Below, piece by piece: positions 12,537-24,200 of a stretch of 64,000 nt of DNA. Source of the DNA: Chondrosia reniformis. Lineage: Eukaryota; Porifera; Demospongiae; Chondrillida; Chondrillidae. The DNA lies in NCBI GenBank assembly GCA_947172415.1, contig OX359201.1, positions 5,303,501 through 5,367,500 on the forward strand, given 5' to 3'. Each line of letters starts with the position of its first letter. Position 1 is the first letter of the stretch. Below the pieces are notes generated by a model, which saw only the letters and a program-made list of their open reading frames with translations, was not told the origin of the DNA and ran no database searches. A program made the position numbers and the translations under genes.

Positions 12537-14261
12537 ATGATTAATCCAGATATTCCAAGTGTCCTCCATTTTAGGAAGAAGGCTGGAAATTTTAGAGAAC
12601 ATTTAGAAGGTGACCAAATGTTCTTTGATCCGGTCCCAGACTTCAGTCCTTCAGAGAGGCTTGTTGCCAGTGTTACTGAGATAGCTGATCTGCCTCCTGT
12701 GCCTTCACTTGAGCCTACTCCACAGCCCCCAACCCCTACACCAGGTCCCCATCCACCAGTGCCACCAGAACCTGCTATTCTTAGTTTAACGAGGTTCTTG
12801 GAATACCGTTTGCTGGGGTATGTTAGCAAGCATCCACGAGCAACCAAACTGGGTAGAAATATTGTTCTCATGATGATATATGCCTTTTTCATCATTCAAT
12901 TGGTTGAAACAGCTCTGGTTTCGCGTCTTCTAGAAAACAAAGTTTCTTTTCCATCCAAGTGCTACCACAGTGGCCTTGCCTTTGTGCTAACAGTAACATT
13001 ATGTTCTCTGACCCGTTGTCTCTTTCCTCTTGTGCTGAGCATGAATTTTCAACATGTAATCAGTAAAAGGTTCATGAAAGGACAGTTCTTCGATGATCAG
13101 TCGCACAAAACATTTATTTGGGAAATTGAGCAAGAAAAGAACTTTGATGTTGTGAGAAAAGTCATCTATCTGTTTGGAGACGAGCTACTTGCCATGGCGG
13201 TCAAGAGCAAAAAGGACATCAAAGTGTTGTTGACCCATTTACGGAAGGAGTTTGAGGCAGACATGCATGTGATGTGCATCACGTCGATCCTTGAAGGAGT
13301 AATACTGACATTAGGAACAATGTCTCTTGGAGCTTTGGAATACTCAGTGGCAGATATACCTAACAAAATGACAATGAATGGAACAAATATTTTGAAACTG
13401 TTTGACATTGCATCCTGCCTTTTCTTGAACATATTTGGTGGTCTGATGTTGTCCATCTTTTTCTTTGAATTTAAAATCAAATTTCTCATTTCTTCCATCA
13501 TCAATGCTGAATCGCTTAGCTGCAAGCATAAGGAGATTGATACTAAAGCTAAGCTGAATGACGATTTGAAAAAGAAATCAATGTTTATGGTTGATGCTAT
13601 ATCATCCAACTGGTGTTTTGTGGAGATCCTCCTTTATCTTGGCTGTGCATTTTATTCCGTCTTGCTAGTGATTGCATCAGCCTCTGGCTTGCCTCTCAGT
13701 TGCGGTATAGTCATGGAGAAGGCAGATTTCTACGAAGAATTGCAAGTCCACTGGCTTTGGACAGTTATACTCATCACCTTCTTCCATTTGTTGGCCACCT
13801 CTATATTTGCCATACCACTCGTGCGTCCAGTTGGTATCATCTTGGAAGTGGCTGGAATTCTGTTTCTTTATGTGACCTTTGAAGGCAGCGCGACCTCCTT
13901 CACAAGATACATGCAGATCCTTTATGCCATCTTCCCCCTGTGCTACATCTTTTGGCATCAGGTAGTGACTATTGTCCACGAGTTTGCCTTTGCCTACTGC
14001 GCCAAGGGCTTCATATATGCCCATGTTCGCAGACTGGCCTTCTGTATCACACTGTTGATGGCCATGATTGTTGCAGTTGGGTTTAGCATATACAATGAAT
14101 ACTTACTCCTGGGCATGCAAGGAAGTGATTCCTTTGATAGGAACACTCCTCAGAAAACCTTTAATCGCATTTGTGACACGGGTGCTGGCATCTTTTCGGA
14201 ATATTGTATATGTAATAGTGACAGAGATCCATTTTGCTCTTGTCTCTCAAAGCAGATTTAA
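12537..14261 (+). CDS. Multi-pass membrane protein, paralog 2, death domain lost
   Basis: The membrane module is nearly identical to paralog 1 (nine hydrophobic segments, the PLSCG signature, the same cysteine-rich tail). The N-terminus is collapsed. Only the first death-domain helix (APMINPDIPSVL) and the end of the last (FRKKAG) remain, joined by an internal deletion. A second deletion precedes EHLEGDQMFFDP, and the proline-rich linker is rearranged. The frame is open upstream to 12408, but the first in-frame ATG is 12537, giving 575 residues. It may be a membrane-only protein, or its N-terminus may come from an unseen upstream exon. The membrane part has no frame break, which suggests it is still under selection or very recently duplicated. 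Confidence 0.75.
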   Translation: MINPDIPSVLHFRKKAGNFREHLEGDQMFFDPVPDFSPSERLVASVTEIADLPPVPSLEPTPQPPTPTPGPHPPVPPEPAILSLTRFLEYRLLGYVSKHPRATKLGRNIVLMMIYAFFIIQLVETALVSRLLENKVSFPSKCYHSGLAFVLTVTLCSLTRCLFPLVLSMNFQHVISKRFMKGQFFDDQSHKTFIWEIEQEKNFDVVRKVIYLFGDELLAMAVKSKKDIKVLLTHLRKEFEADMHVMCITSILEGVILTLGTMSLGALEYSVADIPNKMTMNGTNILKLFDIASCLFLNIFGGLMLSIFFFEFKIKFLISSIINAESLSCKHKEIDTKAKLNDDLKKKSMFMVDAISSNWCFVEILLYLGCAFYSVLLVIASASGLPLSCGIVMEKADFYEELQVHWLWTVILITFFHLLATSIFAIPLVRPVGIILEVAGILFLYVTFEGSATSFTRYMQILYAIFPLCYIFWHQVVTIVHEFAFAYCAKGFIYAHVRRLAFCITLLMAMIVAVGFSIYNEYLLLGMQGSDSFDRNTPQKTFNRICDTGAGIFSEYCICNSDRDPFCSCLSKQI

Positions 14262-14551
14262 CTATGATTAAGACTGTTGGACAATTTTTATTATAATAAT
14301 GAATTCAAAACTTATTTGCGTGATAATAATTTTATAAGTTTTTGTACTAATTTGTAGATATGATTAATTACTGTGCAATTTCATATGTACGACTCCTGTA
14401 TATATGTTCAGCCATCTCCAATTGTGGTCTAACAGGTATGCAACGTATTTCGCATATGTTACGCGCCAGCTCTTATACGAGAAGTGCTTGGAGATATGCG
14501 GTCAGGTGAACGGATAAAGTCGACCTACCTAATATAGTTTGCCTGTGAGCC

Positions 14552-16177
14552 ATGGCTAGCTATAGCGGAGTAAACGTAACCAGCATTTTGAGAAAAAAAA
14601 ATTTCTTGGCTGACGAAGAATTTGGCCATTAAATGTATTCTTTCAGAGCTTTTTAGTAGTTATTTAATTGATTTGGATCTTTTGAGGGAATTGGAAGCCT
14701 GTCAGTCCTCAGAAGCGGCAAAGAAATTTTGCACTCACCTTATTGAGAGAGCTACACCAGAAAACTTTGACACCTTCATCGATATTCTGAGAGAGAGCTA
14801 CCCTGACTGCCCAAAGCATAAAGATGTCGTAGAAAAACTTGAAGCAGAATTAGGAGCAGGTATTTATGACCTGTGGTGTACTCTATATATTTAGTAAATT
14901 TTGGTTTTATTCAAATTCCCATGTAGGTATAAAGACAATTTGTCCCGAATCTAGGCCTATACAGCTGCAAGATTTAGCTTATAATAAAGATAATTATAAA
15001 TGTAGTTTGATAGGTCATTTAAGATCAGAGCAATGCAATGCAGAGGATGTCCTGAAATCTCTTTATGTTGGACCATACACCATAATCGTGCAACTTTTGA
15101 ATCCCCATCTCACTAAAACCCAAGAGATTGTCAATCAATTAATCTCACTTGGTAGAATTGAAGATAAGAAATCAGAGGAAGTTAACCAAAGAAATTCTGT
15201 TGCCGAGCTTTCCAAGTATTTAGAGTTAGATAAGAAGTGGAATGATTTATCATGCTTGTACAACCTGATCTCTTGCCTCTATGTGCCAAATAAGGAAATG
15301 TACCATGAAGCATTTGAACTGCTAGATCACTATAATGAACACTTAATTGCTTACCGATACGTTATTGCTGCAGTAAAGAAGAGGCTTAAAGCACTACGTC
15401 GATCAAGTTGTCCTCCACCAAAAGAAGGTATGATTAAAGTGGAAATAACTGTCAGAGACAGCATTTCTGAGCTGACCTACAAAGACTGCCTGGATCTTTG
15501 GAGGATGATACTGGTGGAAGGAGCCGGCATACCTAGAGATGAGATAATTTGGGGATCTGCAAGGACTACACAGAGCACCACAGTCACCTTTTATGTCTCA
15601 CAGGTGTATAAGCAGGCAATAATTGTTACAGTAACAAGGGGATCAACACTTTGGGCAATGCTGGATTTAGGAGTGATCAAAGTAGCTATTCCTGGCATAG
15701 TTGAATTTTGCATCAATTGGAGTATGGCCAGCAGCTATATCAAACAGGCATTGCTATCTGTGAGGAAGATCTTATGAAAAATACAAAGGTTAGACTGTAA
15801 AACAATTAAGAATTACATATCACTTTATGGTTTTTGATATGATTGTGGTTTGAATATCACTTCCATTATTGATAAACGTACTTGACATACATACTGTATT
15901 TGAGCCATGTGTATTTCCATACAGCCAATAACTATGTAGATATATCTGTCTTTATTACTATTTTTGCAGCTGTCAAATATTAGGAGATTCTATGATTCCT
16001 ATGGATCTCCCCGAAGTGTTTATATATCTGTCTCTTGCACCAGTAAGTATATAGGATACAAATAGCTACTTAAAATAGTCTGCATTTACATTACCAGAAT
16101 TTCTGATGTAAAAATATGTTTATGCAGATACAGATGTTATGTTTTGCTCATCATCGGAGAAACTTGAAAATTTTTAG
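14552..16177 (+). pseudogene. CARD-containing gene B, two frameshifts
   Basis: Duplicate of CARD gene A with exons at 14552-14859, 14927-15788, 15970-16042 and 16128-16177. Lesions differ from copy A. An adenine run near 14591-14600 is one base longer, which shifts the frame before the CARD. Near 15760-15770 a net two-base gain ends the frame early at 15777. There is also a three-base in-frame loss in the CARD exon. Unlike copy A, the codon at 15402-15404 is CGA, so the long middle exon is open from 14866 to 15777. The CARD helices remain readable in the shifted frame. It could still make a truncated protein from an internal start; otherwise it is a decaying copy. Confidence 0.75.
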
Positions 16178-16716
16178 GGCTTTGCCAAAAATGTAACAGC
16201 TCTACATTACAAGTATCCATTCTGTTATGGGAATTTATAAACTTTTTATTATGGCTTGATTGTATATACACATTTGAAGCTGTATACACTACAGACTACC
16301 AATTGTGGGCATAAGTTCAGCAAATCCCAGACTAAATAGTGAGATACCTCCATGGATACAGTTTACCACATGTAGATAAATGGTCCTAGGAATTAAAATG
16401 AAAAATTTATAATTGGCCTCTAGATATGCACTTATTCCCAAGTATTTTCATGACAGAGACATGCTGGTATACCTAGGTTGCAACAGCTAGAAATATGCAG
16501 GTTTCACTGTAGTAAAGATAGCTTCAAATGTGTTTTCAAGCATTATGGTGGAAATTCCATCTGCAAGTATTAACAAGTGTCTGTGTCCCAGGCAGCCTCT
16601 CTTAAAGGAAGTCTCCCTTATCAAAGTCCCAAGTAGTTTACTGTAGAGTACATATATTGCATATAAATATATAAATATATAAATATTCATTTCATATAAT
16701 ATGTACGTACATATAA
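16178..16716. other. Duplicated noncoding spacer
   Basis: Twin of 11597-12135 in the other copy. No gene seen. Confidence 0.5.
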
Positions 16717-17066
16717 ATGTCTCTATTTTCACCACTATTAGATAATGACTCAAGATCAGAATGCCATAAATTCACTTCTATGGACCAGCTACCAATTGTT
16801 GCACCTACAAAGATAATTAGACGAAAGACAAGTCCTAGAGTTTCAGAGATTATGTCGCATTTGTATCAAGGACTAGACCCCAAAGAGCAGATCTACCAAC
16901 TCTTTTTGAAATGGTTTGAAATGAGCGAGATTGAAGATTACACATATGACACCTTAATGAAAGCAGCAGGGACATTAAAGCACGCCTGTTGGCCGATTAC
17001 TTCAAAGAGAAAGCAAGAGTGGAGGAAAACAAAACCTTTGATCTGTCCCCTTCCCCATTGGAAAGC
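16717..17066 (+). pseudogene. Death-domain exon relic, copy B
   Basis: Appears identical to 12136-12485, including the single-base frame lesion at about 16977-16983. The lesion therefore predates the duplication. No membrane module follows it; the sequence diverges at 17067. It is an orphan fragment. Confidence 0.8.
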
Positions 17067-20000
17067 CTATAATAATATAGATCATTATATGTACCAATCT
17101 CATCAATTATCAGTTATCAACAAACTGCAGCTGGGATTGACAATTATGAATTACAATTGTACATGTATATTAATAAAATTAAAAAAATGTTCAAATTGAA
17201 GCTCTTAAATTAGTTCTATAGCTTTGTTTCTTCTCCTTTTGAGTGGCTACTAAATTGTCGCTAGTACTTCGTTTTGCATCACTTTACTGAATGTAAAGAT
17301 GATCCCAGGGCACACCACGTGGAGGTAGAAGTACTTCGTGCCCCAAATGGCCTCCGGTTTCTCAACTCTGTTTGACACTTCCACTACTTGCGTCGTAAGA
17401 GAAGTTGCTCGGGAACGGTCCGGCGTACCTGACCGACCTGTGACCAGTTACTAGACTTGCACTGCCTCACGCTACGGACAGAACAAGCCCGACCCTGGCG
17501 GACCACAAACTCCCACCAATGAGAATCATCATGTGCACACAACGCAGCTTGAGAGCACTGTACACAGACTTTAGCTCATTAGGATCGGCCAGGATGCTTT
17601 AGAGTAGGGACCCATCGATGAACTACAAGAAAGAATTAGATAATACATAATTACCAGCATATATATAGACGTACATATACGGACATAAAGATTGAGCACA
17701 TGCGCATGCATGTAAAATTCCAAATGCAAATGCAAATGCTTCCAAACCAACCTGATGTGGCAGCCTACAATAGCTTCCTGACCGACTACGTAGTGGCACT
17801 GGACCACACCAACCTCCAGGTACGGGTCGTATAGCAAGAATCCGCAAGTGCCAATTTAACACACAAGCAGGATTAATAGTGAGATACATCTCCAGGCACT
17901 AACCCATTGGTAGAGAGACCACCCCACTATACGAACACCGATGACCCTTCGGATAGGCATGTACCATTACTCGTACTCCAAGAATGGTTGGCGCATCGAT
18001 CCACACCAAAGTAGACCTCCAGAGTTGATAGCCCGGAGGCCAAAGACTGAAAATTTGTTCGACTATTTATTAGAAATTGTCGGCGGGAAACCTCCTGCAC
18101 TTGGCGGAAAATCGTGGAAGCTAAATTTTGTTTTTTGTTTTCGATGTCATGTTCGAGAACAATAGATAGCATCACGTCAGCATGTAGTACATGACCCGGA
18201 ATATTCAACAAGTCTTTAATTATTGTACATGTTATATTTAATTAAGACACGAAAACATGCATGGCTATCCAGCGAAGCAAATCATAGCATGTCAGTGACC
18301 CCTATGTATAGAAGTGCTTAATTAAAAACAAACTATCAATCTCTTAATGAACATTTAATTGTTTCAGCAGTAATCGCTTTGTTTTAAACATATGCATAAG
18401 CTCATGAATTGACAATGACATATCAAGCGGCATGTTTCATGCACAATTAAGACATTGAGAATAAAGGATAAGTATTTCGAGTTTAAAAACCCCCGCACCC
18501 CCTAAAAATCACAGGTATTAATGGATCTTTATTATATGTACATATACGTAGCTAAATCATTATGCCACAAGTTTGCACGTTACAGGCTATAACCTATTGT
18601 CAGTACTAAAATTATACAACATTTTTGTACTGACACAATGATGCGAATGATTGTTGCTCAATCCAAAATGGCCGTTGCTAAATGAGAAACTTCTGCGTTG
18701 TACGAACATGCCTTAAGCTACACTGATTGGTAGGTCATCTTGTTTAGGGAATCAGACAAACTCTATAGCCGCTTTAAATGAAGTCAAGTTATGAATATAT
18801 AACATATTAGCTCTTTATACCTCTAGTAAGAATGCTTCTTGTGAAGTGTAAGTTTTGTACTTCAGGTAAACTAACATTTATTCACATGCTTGTGTAGCCT
18901 ATTGCTGTGGCTATATTCATATGATCTATTTACAGAAAAATTGTCATGGACATCAAATGTCAGTTACCTAGCAACATGTCCAATTAGAAAAGATCATTTG
19001 GGGTGTAGTAAAAGTGCTCTGGCAATGTGTAAGTGTAGCAATTTTAACTTGTCTTAAACTGTTATATATACTGTTTGCTTCTGTATAGCCTACCTACACT
19101 TTTATATATAATAGAAAAGTCTCCATAACAACCTCCTAGCAACCATTCTATTGAAATTTAAAATAATTTCTCTTACTGGTAGAACAAACTTCACAATGTG
19201 TACATCTTGTTTAACTTACATTTTACATAAAAAAAGTCTCCATAACAACCAGGTGCAGTTCCCTGGCAACCATTCAATTGGAAATAAAGTAATCAATTGT
19301 TCATGTGGCTCTCACTTGTAGAACAAACTTCACACATTTAGGTCAAGTGGTACTTTCACCTTGTCAGCTGATCCTAATTGAGATCAGGCAGTTTCTCCAA
19401 AATCATTTTTAGTGGATGTACATAAAAAACACTTTAATTTGTTATATCTAAAAGTGATGTAATACTTCATGTACATATCCTTTTACAGGACCTATCTGTG
19501 ACTGCTATATGTAGAAAAATACGTTGTAGATTTTATCATTGACACTTTAATTTTTATCCAACTGTTTCACTGTAACAGCACATGACAGTGGTTGATGCAT
19601 TAACATGTTTTGGCAGGATTTATAATCCCTTAAACTATAACAAAAATACAGTGCTCACATGCATTATATTTGTAAATACAGTTCTACTGACATTAATAAC
19701 TGTATTATTCACTGTAGTCAATGCTCCAGAAATTACTAAGAAACCAAAAAGATCTAATTTATAGACATAGTTTTTATTTTGATCTTATAAATGTCTATGG
19801 GACTAATGGTCACATCAATTAGCTAACACCAATTGAATTGATATATGGATTGTACTTTAGTGAGTACAAACTATATACATGTAAAACAAGGAGCATCTGT
19901 TGGTGGATGGAGTTAGAGAGGAGTAATGTGGATATGAAGATGTACAGAAATAAGGATAATCTCACAGAGAAGGAATTGTTGAAGGCAGTCAAGACAAGTA

Positions 20001-21203
20001 GGGCAAGTGATACAGGTAAAGTAAAGGAAGACTTAGAAAGCATTGGACGCGTTTTTCATTGTAGCATTAATAAAAATAACATAGATTTAACTACAAAAGC
20101 CTAAAAAATCATTGATGCATATCTCAATCCAGACCAAGTACATTTTCAGCCATATTTATTCCTAGTTTCCCTTTATTTCTATAGAACTAGCTATAGCAGG
20201 AGATTGTATGAAATACACATTTGGGATTCCTTTGGTTATAACCTACTTTCATTTAATTAATTAATTTAAAAATCTTAAAACTTTGTCTCTATTCTGTAGC
20301 TCTCAGCTAATGTTATTCAGCTAAACAGAAAGTGGTGTTGCTCAGCTTGAGAGCCCTTAAACCATTTATCTCAGTTCTCTATCTCAATATTAATCAAGGT
20401 CTCCTGCCCTGGAGTAGTCTGATGAAATGAGACCCTTTCATTGTGCAATCACCGCTTTTATCAGACTAGCCCTGGAGTGGTATCTGATTGTTATGATGTA
20501 ACTGTCAAAATATTTGTTTTAAAGTGGAGTTTGTTTGTGTTATTATCTAAAATATTAAAAATGTATCATTTAAATACATTGAAATACAAGTGATTTGCAA
20601 GTGCTACATGATGTACAGTGAAGTGTAGGTATTTAAATATTAGACTGAATCAGTGAAAGGCCAAAGAGACTGGAAGTGCAAAAAATACTTGGTTAGTGAG
20701 TATATATATGTCTATAATTGCATGTGTATGTACATTAATGACCTTTCCTGCTTATAGTAGTCTCATTGTCCAACTGTAGTGTCTGACTAGTCTGTGTTGT
20801 AATGATATTATCATGATATTAAAATACTTTGAATGGCAGGAATAAATTGCTAGTGATTCCTCAATATCAATACTGATGATGTACATAGTCCCGATCTAAC
20901 AGCAGTTAATCCCGATTGTAATTTACCATCTCGGAGTGGGATCCCAACCTTCAAGCTAGCGATGGTAAGCCTAATTTATAATTTTGAATAACAATATTTG
21001 TTTACCTAACTGTGGCAGTTCTGAGGCTATGTTTTCCAAACAAAGTGGCCATTTAGGTTAGGTTAGTTAGAGTTACTTATGGTTAAAACACAAGGCTTTC
21101 TTACGTAATACAAGTTGCTCTACTGTAGACTAAGCGGAAGAACACAAAGCTTAAGAGCGCGAAGAAGAGGTCAAGCTCATTTCCCACATCACTAAAAACC
21201 TTG
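17067..21203. other. Gene-poor interval
   Basis: About 4.1 kb with no gene I can support. A GC-richer patch at about 17280-17560 contrasts with its AT-rich surroundings but has stops in all frames. Two short minus-strand ORFs (17571-17837, 17927-18211) have no recognisable domain. An imperfect direct repeat sits at 19121-19345 (AGTCTCCATAACAACC and GTAGAACAAACTTCACA each occur twice). Plus-strand ORFs at 19582-19764 and 19838-20104 are unsupported. Confidence 0.5.
19121..19345. repeat. Imperfect direct repeat pair
   Basis: Two copies about 110 bp apart share AGTCTCCATAACAACC, AGCAACCATTC and GTAGAACAAACTTCACA in the same order, with indels between them. They may be a local duplication or two copies of a short mobile element. 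Confidence 0.7.
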
Positions 21204-24200
21204 ATGGTTCAGGAAAGGGATTTAAAGGACATCGCTGCTTGCTTGACGCACAAAGTTTGGAAGCGCCTTGCTAGGACGATAGGCGTTAAGGATCGAGATA
21301 TTGAAGATATTGAGGAGAAAGAAAATGACCCGAGCGAAAAACGATATCAGATGATTCGTCGGTGGTGGGACGGCCAGGATCAGCCACTCTTTTGGACTCT
21401 GTATTCTGCGGCGAAAGGGAAGTTGCAAAACGTTCAATTAGCAAAGAAAATACAAGGCGTTGCGCAAAAAACACATCTTCTTGCTTCCGACGATGATAGT
21501 GGTAAGTCACGACAAGTGTATGTTGTACACAAGTACACGTACAGCTTTGTGCCTCTATTGTGACGCCATTTTACTACATTTGAACAGTAGATACAGACAT
21601 CTTAATTATCAGATACTCAGAAGCCATCCAGGAAGAGTGGAATTTAAGGGTTTAGATTAAATTGTTTTGGAGAAGGCCTGATGTTGAATATTTATTTCCC
21701 AGGCCAGTTTTGGAGGCCTGCCCAATCCCTTAGACTGATTAATTAGGCATCTACTTGTTATGCTTTTTCTACCAATTATTCTTTTAAGTTTTTATACCAA
21801 ATATGCACAATAACTACCCCCTATTATGCCACATTGCTCTTTATAAATCATAAATGTAACTAAGTTAGGTTTTGTACTGATACAACACTACTAAGATCTG
21901 CCAATTTTAGCTCAGCCGTAGGACACTAAAAATGTTGAAAATTCTCTGAAGAATCAGTAAATATTTAAATAGCACTCCTCAACAGAATAATATCAATTTT
22001 TGATGCAGTTAGAATGTAAACTTGAAGGGACAGATAGTATATTGAAGCCAACTACCTCTCTGTAGTAAGGTAACTTTAGAGTAGGTATGTGTTTTGTTAT
22101 CTTTGGTAAGCTACTAATTGTAACCCCATAGTATCATCCAAAATTCTTGTAATGCTTAGACGCCCACATAGTGGATAGAAAAGGACTTACCATTAAATTT
22201 TCGTTTCAGTTAAAATGTAAACTTGAAGGCCCAGATAGTATATTGAGGCTCTGTAGCCCAGATAGTATATTGTGGCCAACTACCTACGTATCTGTAGCTA
22301 CTAATTGCAATCTTCTTGTAACGCTTAGACACCCACACAACAGATAGAAAAGGACTAACTAAACAGTTTTCCATTGATGAGGAAAGTGAGGAATATGAAG
22401 AGGAAGTAACTGAAGATTTTTCAGAAGCAGAGTCTCTTAAAAATCAACAAACTGGTACTCCTAAGCGTTTGAGTATTGCAAGCACAATGCCAGATTCAGA
22501 CACTGAAGGTAAGCAATATGAAGATATAATTGGAGAAGTAAATTACTTTGCGTAGGCTTTAGTACAATTTACTCCTTCACTTCAAAGATGTGATGGCAAG
22601 ATCTGGTGGAATATCCACTGGCTGATACTCACACTGGAGGAAATTGACATTTGAAGCTTTTAAAACACCTGCAAATAATAACTTTTTTGTAGCTAGCATA
22701 ATAGGGGAAACACGAAGGAGGCATTGCTGTGGAAATTGTAGCTCATTGGCAGAGCACTGGTGGTCATAACCAGCTGTCTTGGGTTTAATTCCCGGCAATT
22801 GCTTCTTTCATGTTTTCCCTTTTCATGATATTTGAGGATGATTGTAGTTACTTGTGGTTGGATTATTATTTCAATTAGTGAAAGGACTTATTTTAATAGG
22901 CCCCTTCTTTGCAATCCTTTTTCCTCATGTTGTAGAACTGTTTCTGTAAAAGAAACATAATAGGATGTTTTAAGCACACTGACTGGAGGTTAATAATAAC
23001 CTTTTTCTCTGCCACATTGTGAGGTATTATGATAGAATATCTTTTTTGCAGTATATCAGACATCTGTAATGTCTACAAAGAAGAGTGTGTCTCTTCCGCT
23101 TGGCTCTCCACCGAAATTAACAGAAGATGCTAGATCTAATTCTGCCCCCAATGCATGCAAGCATGAAAACAAAGACGATGAATCTATTCTTGGTAAGAAA
23201 TTCTTGCCACAGAATAAGGATTTTCTGAATACATCTTTAGATGGTTCATCTTTTTACCTCTTTGAACATCTACAGATGCAGGTTTACTTACTCTTTTGTC
23301 AACATTGCTTAATGAGATCTGGAGCTTCTTTTAGTATGTATATTGGGTTGTCATTTAAATAATGGGGTGAATTAAGAAGATTGTAGGGGGGTTGGTTACA
23401 TTGGATTGTGATAGTCTAAGAAAAAAAGTATAAGGTGGTTTGGCTAGTGATTTGCTAAAAGTCTAATACGTATGTATACCACAAACTCAAACTAAAAGGG
23501 GTTGTATCAGGACCCTAAGCACCCCTCCCTATCCACCACTGCTTAAGTTTTTATATTAGAGTGTCATCAACTATCTATAACAGTTACTTACAATTTATAT
23601 TGTACACACATGATGATTGGTATACTAATGCATTTGCTACTCTGTCTTATAGAAAATGAAAATAATGATAAATTTGAAAGATTGTCAAGTGAGGACGTAC
23701 AATGGTTGACATCAGACATACAGTCCAACAAAATCTGCTGGATTCTTGATCAAATGAATGATAAGAGAGCTGTCTTCTATGTCCTATTCTTTGTTATTAT
23801 TTTGTTTGAGTTGGCACTGTGTTTGAAGTACTTCTTCTCCAATTCTGATTGCTCAATCCAAGTTTCTAGCAGCAGACACTCGTGGCAAGTCAAGTGTGTC
23901 ATTCGTTCTCTGACAAGATTAGTGTTGCCTGCGTTCATGATTTATGCATTTTTGGATTTTGCACATTCTCGGACTAAAAATGCTGAAAACTTTAAGACAT
24001 TAGAAACAGCCCTATTGGGATCCCCAACCGATAACCAAAAGACCTTTCGGAAGAAATTTGAATACCTCAGACGTAGGCAAGAATATAGTCTCAGATCAAC
24101 CTCTCATGAATATCTTATCTCGGGTCTAGTGTACTCCATTGTGAAGGCTGCAGTCACACTCTTTGCTTTGTATTACAGTCGACTATTTCAATCCACTTGT

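Larger units (their letters stand above)
12597..17066. repeat. Segmental tandem duplication, copy B
   Basis: Second copy of the unit at 8016-12485. It ends abruptly after GGAAAGCCT near 17066, where the sequence becomes unrelated to copy A. It holds the membrane module of paralog 2, CARD gene B and a second death-domain relic. Confidence 0.93.

Noticed and set aside
19582..20104. Two short plus-strand ORFs, one hydrophobic
   Set aside because: No recognisable family, no splice partners, and AT-rich surroundings.
22735..22810. A functional tRNA gene
   Set aside because: A- and B-box-like strings exist, but no complete cloverleaf with an acceptor stem can be drawn; a related copy at 36833 fits a SINE better.
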